From the NCBI GenBank assembly GCA_034431435.1, contig DAOUDG010000022.1, forward strand, positions 1 through 49,742: a stretch of 49,742 bases of DNA, given 5' to 3'. Numbering within the stretch: position 1 is the stretch's first letter; each line of letters starts with the position of its first letter. Below are positions 42,442 to 49,742 of the stretch, piece by piece. The notes below the pieces were generated by a model, which saw only the letters and a list, made by a program, of their open reading frames with translations, did not search any database and had not been told where the DNA came from. This stretch comes from JAHCIE01 sp034431435 (GTDB lineage: Bacteria; Chloroflexota; Anaerolineae; Epilineales; JAHCIE01). The translations under genes and the position numbers were made by a program.

Positions 42442-42507
42442 GCGACCCTGGGCAGAGCCGGACGTATACTTTGTAGAGCGTGTGTTACGTATCGCCGAGG
42501 AGGTGTT

Positions 42508-44190
42508 ATGTCACGCCTGTTCCGAGGGCTAATCGCGGCCCTGCTGCTGCTCCTCGCCTTCGCCTTTCCCACCCTGGCCGCCAAGAGCTACAGCGCCGAT
42601 CGCTACGATGTCGATGTCGTCCTCCAGTCCGATGGGTCGGCCCTGGTGACGGAGGCCGTCACCTTCCGCTACGAGGGCGGGCCATTCACCTACGCCTTTC
42701 GCGGCATTCCGACCCGCTTCACGGACGGCATCCGCGATCTGCGGGTCAGCGAGGAGGGCCGCGCCTACGTGGCCGGTGGGCGGCAGGCGGGCCAGTACGA
42801 GCTAGAGAATAAGGGCGGCGAGGCCCGCATCAGGTGGTACTTCCCCGAAACAAGTGACATGACTCGCACGTTCACTGTGTCGTATCGGATGGACGGCGTG
42901 GTGCGCGAGGATAACGGGGCGGCGCAACTGCGGTGGGCCGCGCTGCCCACCGACTACGACTACACCATTGGCTCGAGCCTGGTGACGGTACAGCTTCCGC
43001 CGGGGGTGAGCGTCGACCGCGCCAGCCTGCTGGCGGGCGCTGGGGTCCTGCAGGCCCAGGGGAATCGGGTCGTCGTGGCGGCGAGTGACCTGCGCCGCGA
43101 CAGCCAGCTGGTGGTGGGCGTCTGGATGCCGTTGAGCGCGTTCAGCAACGTACCGCCCGCCTGGCAGAGGGCCGAGGAGGCACGGGCCGCGCTGGCGCGT
43201 CCGTTCCAGATTAGCTCCGCGCTGGGCGGCGCGATGATTCTGGCGCTAGGCGTGCCCGCGCTGCTTATCGCCTGGCTGCGCAGCCGGGGCGAGACGGCGC
43301 CGCTGGTGCGAGGCGAGCTGAGTGGCCCGCCGGATGGCCTGCCGCCGGGCCTGGTGGGCGCGCTCGTGGGTCGCGGCTCGCCCCTGGCAACGCTGCTCGA
43401 CCTGGCGCGGCGGGGCGTGGTCGAGTTTCGCGAGCAGGCGCGGCCCGGCGTGTTTGGGACCCGGCACGATTTCGAGCTGGCGCTACGCAAGCCCGACGCA
43501 ACGTTGCAGCCTCACGAGCAGGCTATTCTGGCGGCGGCCTTCTCGCGGGCGGCGCAACCCACGCTGGCCACGTCCGAGGAACTGGGCAAGGGCTTGCAGA
43601 AGGCCCGGTCGCAGCTGACGGAAGTCGCCAGGGCGGAGCTCAGGGCGCGGGGGCTGCTGGACCTTCAGCGCGAGACGCGGCGTGGACGCTTCATGCTGGT
43701 CGGGCTGGCCCTGCTGTTCCTGGGCATGGCGGCGCTCATCGGGTTGGTCGTCGCGCTGGGTGTCGCGGGGAGTGCGACGGGCGTGGCGCTATTGGCCCTG
43801 GGCATCGTCGCTCTCATCCTGGCGGCCGCCTTAGCGGTGCAGACGCCGCAGGGTCAGCGCGAGGCCTCGGCCTGGGAAGCGTTTGGTCGCTATCTGAAGC
43901 GCATCGCCAGCGGCCGCGCGCCGGAGGGGGCGGCGTACCTGGAGCCATACCTGGCCTACGCGGCGGCCTTCGGATTGGAGAGTAAGTGGGTCAAGCAGTA
44001 CGCTGCAACGCAGACGCCGCCGCCGGACTGGTTCCACCCACTGGCGAGCCGGGCGGGCGACAGGGACGCCATGGCGGGCTTTGTGGTGGTGATATCGTCG
44101 GCCTCGCATTCGGCGGGAGCCAGCGGCGCGTCGAGCGCGGGCGGCGGTGCGGGGGGCGCGGCGGGCGGTGGGTCGAGCGGGTCCGGATGA
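42508..44190 (+). CDS. DUF2207-family membrane protein
   Basis: 560 residues from ATG 42508, with GAGGAGG six bases upstream; a TATACT box is at 42465-42470. The signal peptide (1-24) leads into an extracytoplasmic N-terminal domain (DVVLQSDGSALVTEAVTFRYEGGPFTYAFR), the hallmark of DUF2207. A membrane helix at about 232-255, a cytoplasmic middle part (LLDLARRGVVEFRE, a winged-helix-like motif of this family), then paired helices at about 397-452 follow. The protein ends in a Gly/Ser-rich tail, also typical. The function of the family is unknown. It is probably a single-gene unit. Confidence 0.85.
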   Translation: MSRLFRGLIAALLLLLAFAFPTLAAKSYSADRYDVDVVLQSDGSALVTEAVTFRYEGGPFTYAFRGIPTRFTDGIRDLRVSEEGRAYVAGGRQAGQYELENKGGEARIRWYFPETSDMTRTFTVSYRMDGVVREDNGAAQLRWAALPTDYDYTIGSSLVTVQLPPGVSVDRASLLAGAGVLQAQGNRVVVAASDLRRDSQLVVGVWMPLSAFSNVPPAWQRAEEARAALARPFQISSALGGAMILALGVPALLIAWLRSRGETAPLVRGELSGPPDGLPPGLVGALVGRGSPLATLLDLARRGVVEFREQARPGVFGTRHDFELALRKPDATLQPHEQAILAAAFSRAAQPTLATSEELGKGLQKARSQLTEVARAELRARGLLDLQRETRRGRFMLVGLALLFLGMAALIGLVVALGVAGSATGVALLALGIVALILAAALAVQTPQGQREASAWEAFGRYLKRIASGRAPEGAAYLEPYLAYAAAFGLESKWVKQYAATQTPPPDWFHPLASRAGDRDAMAGFVVVISSASHSAGASGASSAGGGAGGAAGGGSSGSG

Positions 44191-44223
44191 CACAGGGTGT
44201 TGGGTTACTAGCGCGCAAGGCGT

Positions 44224-44252
44224 TTGACCGGTTGCGCGTGTGTGGGTAAAAT
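44224..44252 (+). promoter_or_regulatory. promoter of the histidine kinase gene
   Basis: TTGACC (44224-44229), a 17-base spacer and TAAAAT (44247-44252). The predicted start near 44259 rules out the GTG at 44240 and supports ATG 44309. Confidence 0.65.
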
Positions 44253-44308
44253 CTCTTTCACTAGCGAGCATTCCAAAGAGATTGAGACGCGATAGTTCAG
44301 GTGTTGAG

Positions 44309-47300
44309 ATGTCCCACGCGGCATTGGTTGATCAAGCGCCGCCGGTTGTGGCAGGCGCGCCTGTAGACGATGTTGCCGCTGGCATTAGCCGCTTGTGGCG
44401 GGCAGCCCAACGCGGTGGGGCCAGTGGTGCGGCCGTCTATGCACGGGCCGAGACGGGCTGGCAGCGCGTCGCCGCCTTCGGCGCGGGCGAAGCTCTGCCG
44501 CCGGGCTGGGTGGGCGAGGCGCGCGAGGCGCGCCGGGCCACGCGCCGGCCGCCGCTCCCCGCGCCCGATCTTCCCGCGGCGCTCTGGGTTCCTCTCGCCG
44601 ACGCCACAACCATCGAAGGCTGGCTCGCCCTCCTCGCCCCCGACCACGCGCCCTTGTGGAACAGTCAGGGCCGGCGCCCGATTCTGCGCGCCGCGCGCCG
44701 GACGACGCTCCGCCTGCGGGCGCAACGCCACGCGGAGGAGGCCCGCAGAGCGCGAACTGAGGCCGAGCTGCTACGGCGGGTGACTAGCTTCCTCAATACC
44801 ATCTCGGACCTGGAGAAGGCCCTGTCCCTGGTTCTCAACGAGCTTAGCGCCGTCGGCGGGTATGCTGCTGTGGCGCTGTATCGTCATCTGGACGGGCTGC
44901 TCGTCCAGCACGGCCGCGCCCGCCAGGCCACGACGACGCCCCCTGCTCCCCTCAGCCTGCGCCAGGGCATCGTGGGGCGGGCCGCGCGTAGCCTGCACAC
45001 CCAGTGGGCCACCGATGTCCAGCTGGACCCCGACTTTCTGGGGGGGCCGCCGGGTGTGGTGGGCGAGATCGCGGTTCCGCTCCACTACAAGGGGCGATTG
45101 CTGGGCGTGCTGAGCGTCCAGAGTGGCGCCAGCCATCCCCTTACGCCGCGCGACGTGGCACTGCTGGAAGCGGTGGCGGGGGCGATGAATGTCAGCCTGG
45201 AGAACCAGCGGCTGATGGGCGAGAGCCAGCAGCGGCTGGCGAGCCTGGAGTCGTTGTGGGCGATGTCGGCCGACCTGAATGCGAAGCTGGGGTTGCCGGA
45301 CTTGCTGGAAGCGGTCCTGCGGCGCGCCGCTGCCGTCAGCGCCGCTACGTATGGCGGCATCTTCCTGGTGGATCCGCGCAGCCAGGACCTGACGCTGACG
45401 GTTGGCTACCACTGGCCGGCTGACGGGGAACTGCGCTTGCCGGCTGGCGAGGGCATTACCGGCCGGGCGGTGAGCACCCGCATGCCACTGGTGGTCGGCA
45501 ACTCCAGCATCGGTAATGGCCATCTGCCGCACATGGCCAAGGCTGACGGGGGGGCGACACTGGTCGTGCCGATTGTGTGGGGCGATGTGGCGATGGGGGC
45601 CATCGTGCTGACGCACCCCGACGCCCGGCGCGGCTTCGACCGGGCCACCGTGCAGATTATCTCCGCCTTCGCGGCCCAGGCCGGGTCGGCCATCCACGCG
45701 GCGCGGCTGTACGAGGCGGAGCAGCGCAAGGCCCGCCAGCTGGAGGCGATTCAGCAGATCAATCGCCAGGTGGCAATGAGCCTGGACCGTCAGGCGCTGC
45801 TCAGTCAGGTAATCACCCTGGTCGGCAGCCACCTGAGCTACCCGACGGTGTGCCTGTATCTAATCCATGGTGACTACGCCATGCCCGCCGCGGGGGATAT
45901 CGACCGTGCGCCAGTGCGTCTGGGCGAGGGAGTCGTCGGCTGGGTGGCGCAGATGGGCCAGGCCGTGCTCGTTCCGGACGGGGAGCCGACGCGGACACTG
46001 ATCGAGGCGGGCACGCTCCCCACGTCGCGCGCCCAACTGGCCGTGCCCATCAGTATGGGCAGCCATGTGCTGGGCGTGATCGACGTGCAAAGCCAGACCG
46101 CCAACGAGTTCGACGAGGTAGATGAGCTGGGCCTGGGTGCGGTGGCGGCCCAGACAGCGGTGGCTCTGGTGAACGCCGATCATTTCCAGGATGCGACGCG
46201 CCGCGCCGAGGAGCTGTCCGCGCTGTACGCGACGGCTCAGGCGGTCTCGGTGGAGCTGAGCCTGAACGACGTGCTTCAGACCATCGTAGACAAGGCGCGC
46301 GAATTGACGGGGGCGATGGGGGCCGAGGTCAATCTGCTAATCTCTGGCGGCCAGCGCGAGTGTGTCGCCTGTTCGGCCAGCGACCGTGAAGCGCGTCTGG
46401 GTCTGCGTCAACCGGCCGATGCCGGCTTGTTGGGGGTGGCGCTGGCGGAGGGGCGCGCCCTGCTGGTGAACGATGCGCAGGCAGATTTGCGTTTGGGGCC
46501 ACGAGGTCGCGCGCGTGGCGTGACAGGATTGGTCATTGTTCCGTTACAAATAAAGGGAGAAACAATTGGCGCCCTCAGCGTGGCGAATGCGGAGGGTGGG
46601 CGGAGTTTCTCGCAGCGAGATTTGCGGCTGATGCGGGTGTTCGCGCAGCAGGCCGCCCTCGCCCTCAATAATGCGCAGCTGTACGAGGCGGAGCGCGAGC
46701 GCGTCCAGCAGCTGGGCCTGGTCAATCGCATCGCGCGGTTGACCACGGCGTCGCTGCAAGTGAACACGGTGCTGGAAACCGCCGTGCAATCCCTCACGGC
46801 CGACCTGGGCCTGGCCCGCGCCGCTGTTCTGCTTCATCACGGGTCGTCCGACGCGCTACACGTTGAGGCTGTCAGTCATCGCGCGGGGAATGGGGGCGCG
46901 TGCCACATATGCCTGGAACCGCGCAACAGCCTGTGCCGGGCGGCCTTCGTGCGTGGCGAGGTGGTGGTATTCGAGAATGGGACGGCGGATGCGCCGCCCT
47001 GTTGCCTCCTCGACCATAGCCGACCCGAGTCGGCGATGGCTGCGCCGCTGCGCCAGGGGGATCAGGCCCTCGGCGCGTTGCTGGTCGTTCGTGACGCGCC
47101 TGGCTCGTTCAAGGCGACCGATATGGCTGTGATGCAGGCCGTGGCCGACCAGCTGGCCGCCGCCGTGACCGCGGGTCGCCTGTACGAGGCGACCGTCGAG
47201 GCGCGACAGCGCGCCGAGACTATCATGAATGAGGCGCAGGCGGGCCTGGTTGTCGTAGACAACGGCTGGCGCGTGGTGGCCCTCAATCCGGCGGCGGCGG

Positions 47301-48253
47301 CCATGCTCGGCCCGCGCGCCTGGGCGGCCATCGGTCGGCCGGTGGGGCGAGTGATCGACGACCCGCGGGCGTCGGACCTGCTGGCCAGGGCAGACGAGGC
47401 GGGCGACTCGGAGACGCGGCGGATGGTGGAGGTTCACATCGCGGCGGAGGGGCGCGATGTGCTGATGGGGGTAGCGCCCCTGCGGCCTGGCTATCTGATC
47501 AGCCTGCTGGACGTGACGGCCCTGAAAGAGGTCGATCGCCTGAAGAGTGAGATTGTGGCGAACTTCTCCCACGAGTTGCGCGCGCCGTTGACGTCGATCA
47601 AGGCGTACACGGAGTTGCTGTTGCACTTCCACAACCGCCACGAGGCGCTACCGCAGCAATTCTTGTCCATCGTCGACCAGGAGACGGATCGCCTCACGGA
47701 TTTGGTGAACGACGTGCTGGACCTGTCGCGGCTCGAGGCGGGCCGCCCGCAGATGGAGAACGCGGCAGTGTCGCTGCCCGCGCTCATCGAGGAGATCGTC
47801 AGGGTGATCGAGGTCCAGGCGGCGGACCGGCAGATCGACATTGGCGTCGAAGTCGCGCCGGGAACACCCAGGGCCTGGGGTGACCGCCAGGTGCTAGGGT
47901 TAATCCTTCGCAATCTTATCGTGAATGCGGTGAAGTACAATAAGCCGGGTGGGTCGGTCATGGTCATGCTGGATACGGTCATCCGGGATGAGGTGGCCTG
48001 GCTGCGGCTGAGGGTGCGCGACACCGGCATTGGCATCCCTGCCGATGCCATGCCGCACCTGTTCGAGAAGTTCTACCGTGTCTCTTCCACAACCGAGTCC
48101 GGTATTCAGGGGACAGGCCTCGGCCTGCCCCTGGTCAAGGCGGCGGTGGAGGCCCACGGGGGGGAAATTCGGGTGGTGAGCGAAGCCGGCGACGGGACAG
48201 AGTTTACGGTACTGCTGCCGGCGGCCTTGCCAGTCGAGGGGGCATCACCATGA
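44309..48253 (+). CDS. soluble multi-GAF, PAS-containing sensor histidine kinase
   Basis: 1314 residues from ATG 44309. No membrane segment is seen. A degenerate GAF-like N-terminus (about 1-140) is followed by five GAF domains (about 152-300, 311-470, 483-620, 640-793, 806-960), a PAS domain (about 974-1077, LVVVDNGWRVVALNPAA), HisKA with the phosphorylated His1088 in NFSHELRAPL, and a HATPase domain with N (NLIVNAVKYN), G1 (DTGIGIP), F and G2 (GTGLGLPLVKAA) boxes. GAF5 carries a Cys group (C865, C868, C876, C898, C899) that could hold a cofactor. The OmpR-type regulator follows 39 bases later, so the two form one system. The signal is unknown. Confidence 0.93.
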   Translation: MSHAALVDQAPPVVAGAPVDDVAAGISRLWRAAQRGGASGAAVYARAETGWQRVAAFGAGEALPPGWVGEAREARRATRRPPLPAPDLPAALWVPLADATTIEGWLALLAPDHAPLWNSQGRRPILRAARRTTLRLRAQRHAEEARRARTEAELLRRVTSFLNTISDLEKALSLVLNELSAVGGYAAVALYRHLDGLLVQHGRARQATTTPPAPLSLRQGIVGRAARSLHTQWATDVQLDPDFLGGPPGVVGEIAVPLHYKGRLLGVLSVQSGASHPLTPRDVALLEAVAGAMNVSLENQRLMGESQQRLASLESLWAMSADLNAKLGLPDLLEAVLRRAAAVSAATYGGIFLVDPRSQDLTLTVGYHWPADGELRLPAGEGITGRAVSTRMPLVVGNSSIGNGHLPHMAKADGGATLVVPIVWGDVAMGAIVLTHPDARRGFDRATVQIISAFAAQAGSAIHAARLYEAEQRKARQLEAIQQINRQVAMSLDRQALLSQVITLVGSHLSYPTVCLYLIHGDYAMPAAGDIDRAPVRLGEGVVGWVAQMGQAVLVPDGEPTRTLIEAGTLPTSRAQLAVPISMGSHVLGVIDVQSQTANEFDEVDELGLGAVAAQTAVALVNADHFQDATRRAEELSALYATAQAVSVELSLNDVLQTIVDKARELTGAMGAEVNLLISGGQRECVACSASDREARLGLRQPADAGLLGVALAEGRALLVNDAQADLRLGPRGRARGVTGLVIVPLQIKGETIGALSVANAEGGRSFSQRDLRLMRVFAQQAALALNNAQLYEAERERVQQLGLVNRIARLTTASLQVNTVLETAVQSLTADLGLARAAVLLHHGSSDALHVEAVSHRAGNGGACHICLEPRNSLCRAAFVRGEVVVFENGTADAPPCCLLDHSRPESAMAAPLRQGDQALGALLVVRDAPGSFKATDMAVMQAVADQLAAAVTAGRLYEATVEARQRAETIMNEAQAGLVVVDNGWRVVALNPAAAAMLGPRAWAAIGRPVGRVIDDPRASDLLARADEAGDSETRRMVEVHIAAEGRDVLMGVAPLRPGYLISLLDVTALKEVDRLKSEIVANFSHELRAPLTSIKAYTELLLHFHNRHEALPQQFLSIVDQETDRLTDLVNDVLDLSRLEAGRPQMENAAVSLPALIEEIVRVIEVQAADRQIDIGVEVAPGTPRAWGDRQVLGLILRNLIVNAVKYNKPGGSVMVMLDTVIRDEVAWLRLRVRDTGIGIPADAMPHLFEKFYRVSSTTESGIQGTGLGLPLVKAAVEAHGGEIRVVSEAGDGTEFTVLLPAALPVEGASP

Positions 48254-48292
48254 GCCGAAGCAAGGTGGGCGCGTGAGAGGAGGAAGACTCGG

Positions 48293-49045
48293 ATGAGTGT
48301 CACGGCAGAGGCCGATGAGGTTCGGTCAGGGGCTGAACGCGGCAAAGTCTTGATCGTCGACGATGACCAGCGCCTGGTCGATGCTCTGGCGGTGTATCTG
48401 GAACGCCAGGGTTACAGTATCGCCAAAGCGCACGATGGGGTGCAGGGTCTGGAAACGTTTGACAAGTATCAGCCAGACCTGGCCATCCTGGACGTGATGA
48501 TGCCACGGCTGAACGGCTGGGAGATGTGTAAGCAGCTGCGCGAGCGCTCGACGGTGCCGATCATCATGCTGACGGCGCGCGGCCAGGAGAACGACCGGGT
48601 GATGGGCCTACAGCTGGGCGCGGACGACTACGTGTCCAAGCCCTTCAGCCTGAAGGAGTTGGAGGCGCGCATCGAGGCCATCCTGCGCCGGGTGCGCATG
48701 GCCCAGTCGGCCAGTAGCGGCCCTTTGTACCGCGATGACTACCTGAGCATCGACGCCTCCGGCTGGGAGGTGATGCGCGATGGGAAGGCGGTTGACCTGA
48801 CGGCCACCGAGCGCAAGCTCCTCTTCCTCCTTGTCGAGCATGCGAATCAGATTCTGAGCGCCGACACGATTCTCGAAAGGGTGTGGGGACGCGAGTATGC
48901 CGACCGGGCCGAGTATGTCAAGCTGTACATCTGGCGGCTGCGCCAGAAGTTGGAGCGCGACGCCACCGACCCACGTTACATCGTAACGGAGCGTGGGCGG
49001 GGCTATCGCTTCGCGCCCGCGCCGGGCAGCCAGGTGCGCGGCTAA
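48293..49045 (+). CDS. OmpR-family response regulator
   Basis: 250 residues from ATG 48293, after GAGAGGAGG. The receiver domain (about 18-130) has the acidic pair in IVDDDQ, the phospho-acceptor Asp67 (LAILDVMMP), the Thr/Ser switch in MLTARG and the Lys in YVSKPFSLKE. The winged-helix DNA-binding domain (about 145-245) has TATERKLLFLLVEHANQILS, WGREYADRAEYVKLYIWRLRQKLE and ERGRGYRF. It directly follows the multi-GAF kinase. Targets are unknown; the 11-base-period repeat at 22229-22248 is the kind of site such a protein binds. Confidence 0.95.
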   Translation: MSVTAEADEVRSGAERGKVLIVDDDQRLVDALAVYLERQGYSIAKAHDGVQGLETFDKYQPDLAILDVMMPRLNGWEMCKQLRERSTVPIIMLTARGQENDRVMGLQLGADDYVSKPFSLKELEARIEAILRRVRMAQSASSGPLYRDDYLSIDASGWEVMRDGKAVDLTATERKLLFLLVEHANQILSADTILERVWGREYADRAEYVKLYIWRLRQKLERDATDPRYIVTERGRGYRFAPAPGSQVRG

Positions 49046-49066
49046 CTGGCGCGGCCCGCGAAAGAG

Positions 49067-49110
49067 AGGCTCCCACAGGTCTGTAGCGACCTGTGGGAGC
49101 CTGTTTCGTT
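49067..49110. terminator. bidirectional-type terminator between convergent genes
   Basis: Perfect 15-base arms AGGCTCCCACAGGTC/GACCTGTGGGAGCCT (49067-49081, 49088-49102), loop TGTAGC, followed by GTTTCGTT on the plus strand and CTCTTTC on the minus strand. Confidence 0.75.
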
Positions 49111-49125
49111 GGCGGTCGGGAGCCG

Positions 49126-49742
49126 TCAGGGCGACGCGCTGGTTGGTTGCGCCGTCGGGGGCGGGGGCGACGTGGGTTGCGACGTGGGCGCGGGCGGCGA
49201 CGTGGGCGCGGGCGGCGACGTGGGTTGCGCGGTGGGCGCGGGCGGCGAGGTAGGCTGCGCCGTCGGGGCCGGTGGCGATGTCGGCTCGGCCGTAGGTGGG
49301 ACGCTGGTCCGCGTCGGGAGCGGGATGGGGGTGCGCTGGGGGCGCGGGTTCGGCGTCGGGGTCCGGGTCGGCGGCGCGGTGGGCGTGCTGGTTGCGCCCG
49401 GATTACTGATTCCCGATCCGGCGGTTGCCGTCGCTGTGAACACGGGGGCCGACGTGGGTTGCGGCGGTCGCTTGACCGGCGTCTCGGTGGGCGGCGCAGG
49501 TGTGGGACTCGGCGGCTCCGGATACGGTGATGTCGGCGCCGGGTAGGCGGGCTGCGTGGTCGGCAGCGGCTCCAATGTAGCCGTCGGCGGCGGCGGCAGA
49601 GGCGTGCTGGACGGTGGCGGCAGGGGTGTGCTGGTCGCTGGTGGAGCCTCAGCCGGGGCCGCGCTCGACGGGGCACGGCCGAGGGGCGCCACGGCGGCGG
49701 CGGGTGGCACGCGCGTGGCGGTCGGCGGGATGCGCGTGGCGG
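49126..49742 (-). CDS. Pro/Thr-rich protein, N-terminus outside window
   Basis: The frame is open to the window edge, so only the last ~204 residues are seen. Almost all are low complexity: Pro, Thr, Ala and Ser, with repeats such as PTAQPTSPPA near the end and PTATR upstream. No folded domain is visible. This could be the C-terminal stalk or linker tail of an exported protein, as in other secreted proteins of the window. A GTG at 49710 lies inside the same low-complexity run and is probably internal. The biased DNA composition on both strands limits confidence that the whole frame is translated. Confidence 0.5.
   Translation of the reverse strand, partial: ATRIPPTATRVPPAAAVAPLGRAPSSAAPAEAPPATSTPLPPPSSTPLPPPPTATLEPLPTTQPAYPAPTSPYPEPPSPTPAPPTETPVKRPPQPTSAPVFTATATAGSGISNPGATSTPTAPPTRTPTPNPRPQRTPIPLPTRTSVPPTAEPTSPPAPTAQPTSPPAPTAQPTSPPAPTSPPAPTSQPTSPPPPTAQPTSASP

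Noticed and set aside
44240..44308. Upstream GTG start of the histidine kinase
   Set aside because: It would lie before the predicted transcription start at about 44259 and has no Shine-Dalgarno.
44771..45832. 353-codon open frame opposite the histidine kinase
   Set aside because: Antisense to conserved GAF domains; no Shine-Dalgarno or domain.

Overview
The window is GC-rich bacterial chromosome, densely coded on both strands. Several traits point to Chloroflexota: a recA-recX-rny-spoVS cluster, many secreted proteins and lipoproteins with long Pro/Thr linkers, a lamin-tail secreted protein carrying a YLPYLVV-type segment in its linker, a DUF2207 membrane protein, and a very large soluble multi-GAF histidine kinase. 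This is inferred from gene content; no rRNA or other phylogenetic marker was compared. The two window ends cut through genes (1-1176 and 49126-49742).

Layout. 1-3600: a beta-propeller protein (5' end missing), a three-LysM secreted protein, a small zinc-ribbon protein, an XRE regulator with its own operator-like palindrome, and a VOC protein. 3605-5917 (minus): a 770-residue methyltransferase-like protein with a zinc ribbon, apparently leaderless and divergent from recA. 6047-10458: recA, recX, rny (RNase Y) and spoVS, closed by a strong terminator. 10496-16893: a lipoprotein, an AlkZ-related protein, aceK (isocitrate dehydrogenase kinase/phosphatase), an MFS exporter overlapping the aceK end, tatA, and a pore-loop-like membrane protein. 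17196-22018: dnaE with a complete set of PHP-domain ligands and an in-frame palindromic insert, followed 29 bases later by an SRA-like/Mrr type IV restriction enzyme.

22019-25782: an intergenic stretch rich in palindromes, an UPF0173 hydrolase, a 630-base gene-poor stretch with more palindromes, and a secreted jelly-roll/lamin-tail protein. 25985-31590: a C39-like lipoprotein, Na/Pi cotransporter, universal stress protein and holin-like membrane protein in a row, then typA on the minus strand. 32058-37394: a second Mrr enzyme (HARE-HTH, Mrr, RAMA), hutH, an M23 peptidase, and an altronate-dehydratase-like enzyme. 37493-42267: a minus-strand group (membrane protein, FlK-like thioesterase, GNAT), then a P1B-4-type metal ATPase coupled to a LysE exporter. 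42327-49742: tRNA-Val(TAC) with terminator, a DUF2207 protein, a 1314-residue GAF/PAS histidine kinase with its OmpR-type response regulator, and a Pro/Thr-rich partial protein.

Promoters are readable. Many have the extended -10 form TGCTA(T/C)AnT or a TTGACN -35 box 17 bases from the -10 box. Several genes (2290, recX, typA) have terminator-like hairpins in their leaders, which suggests attenuation. Two modified-DNA restriction enzymes, a methyltransferase-like protein without a visible catalytic motif, and repeated palindromic elements are the accessory features most worth following up. I found no CRISPR array, transposase, prophage or unambiguous new system.
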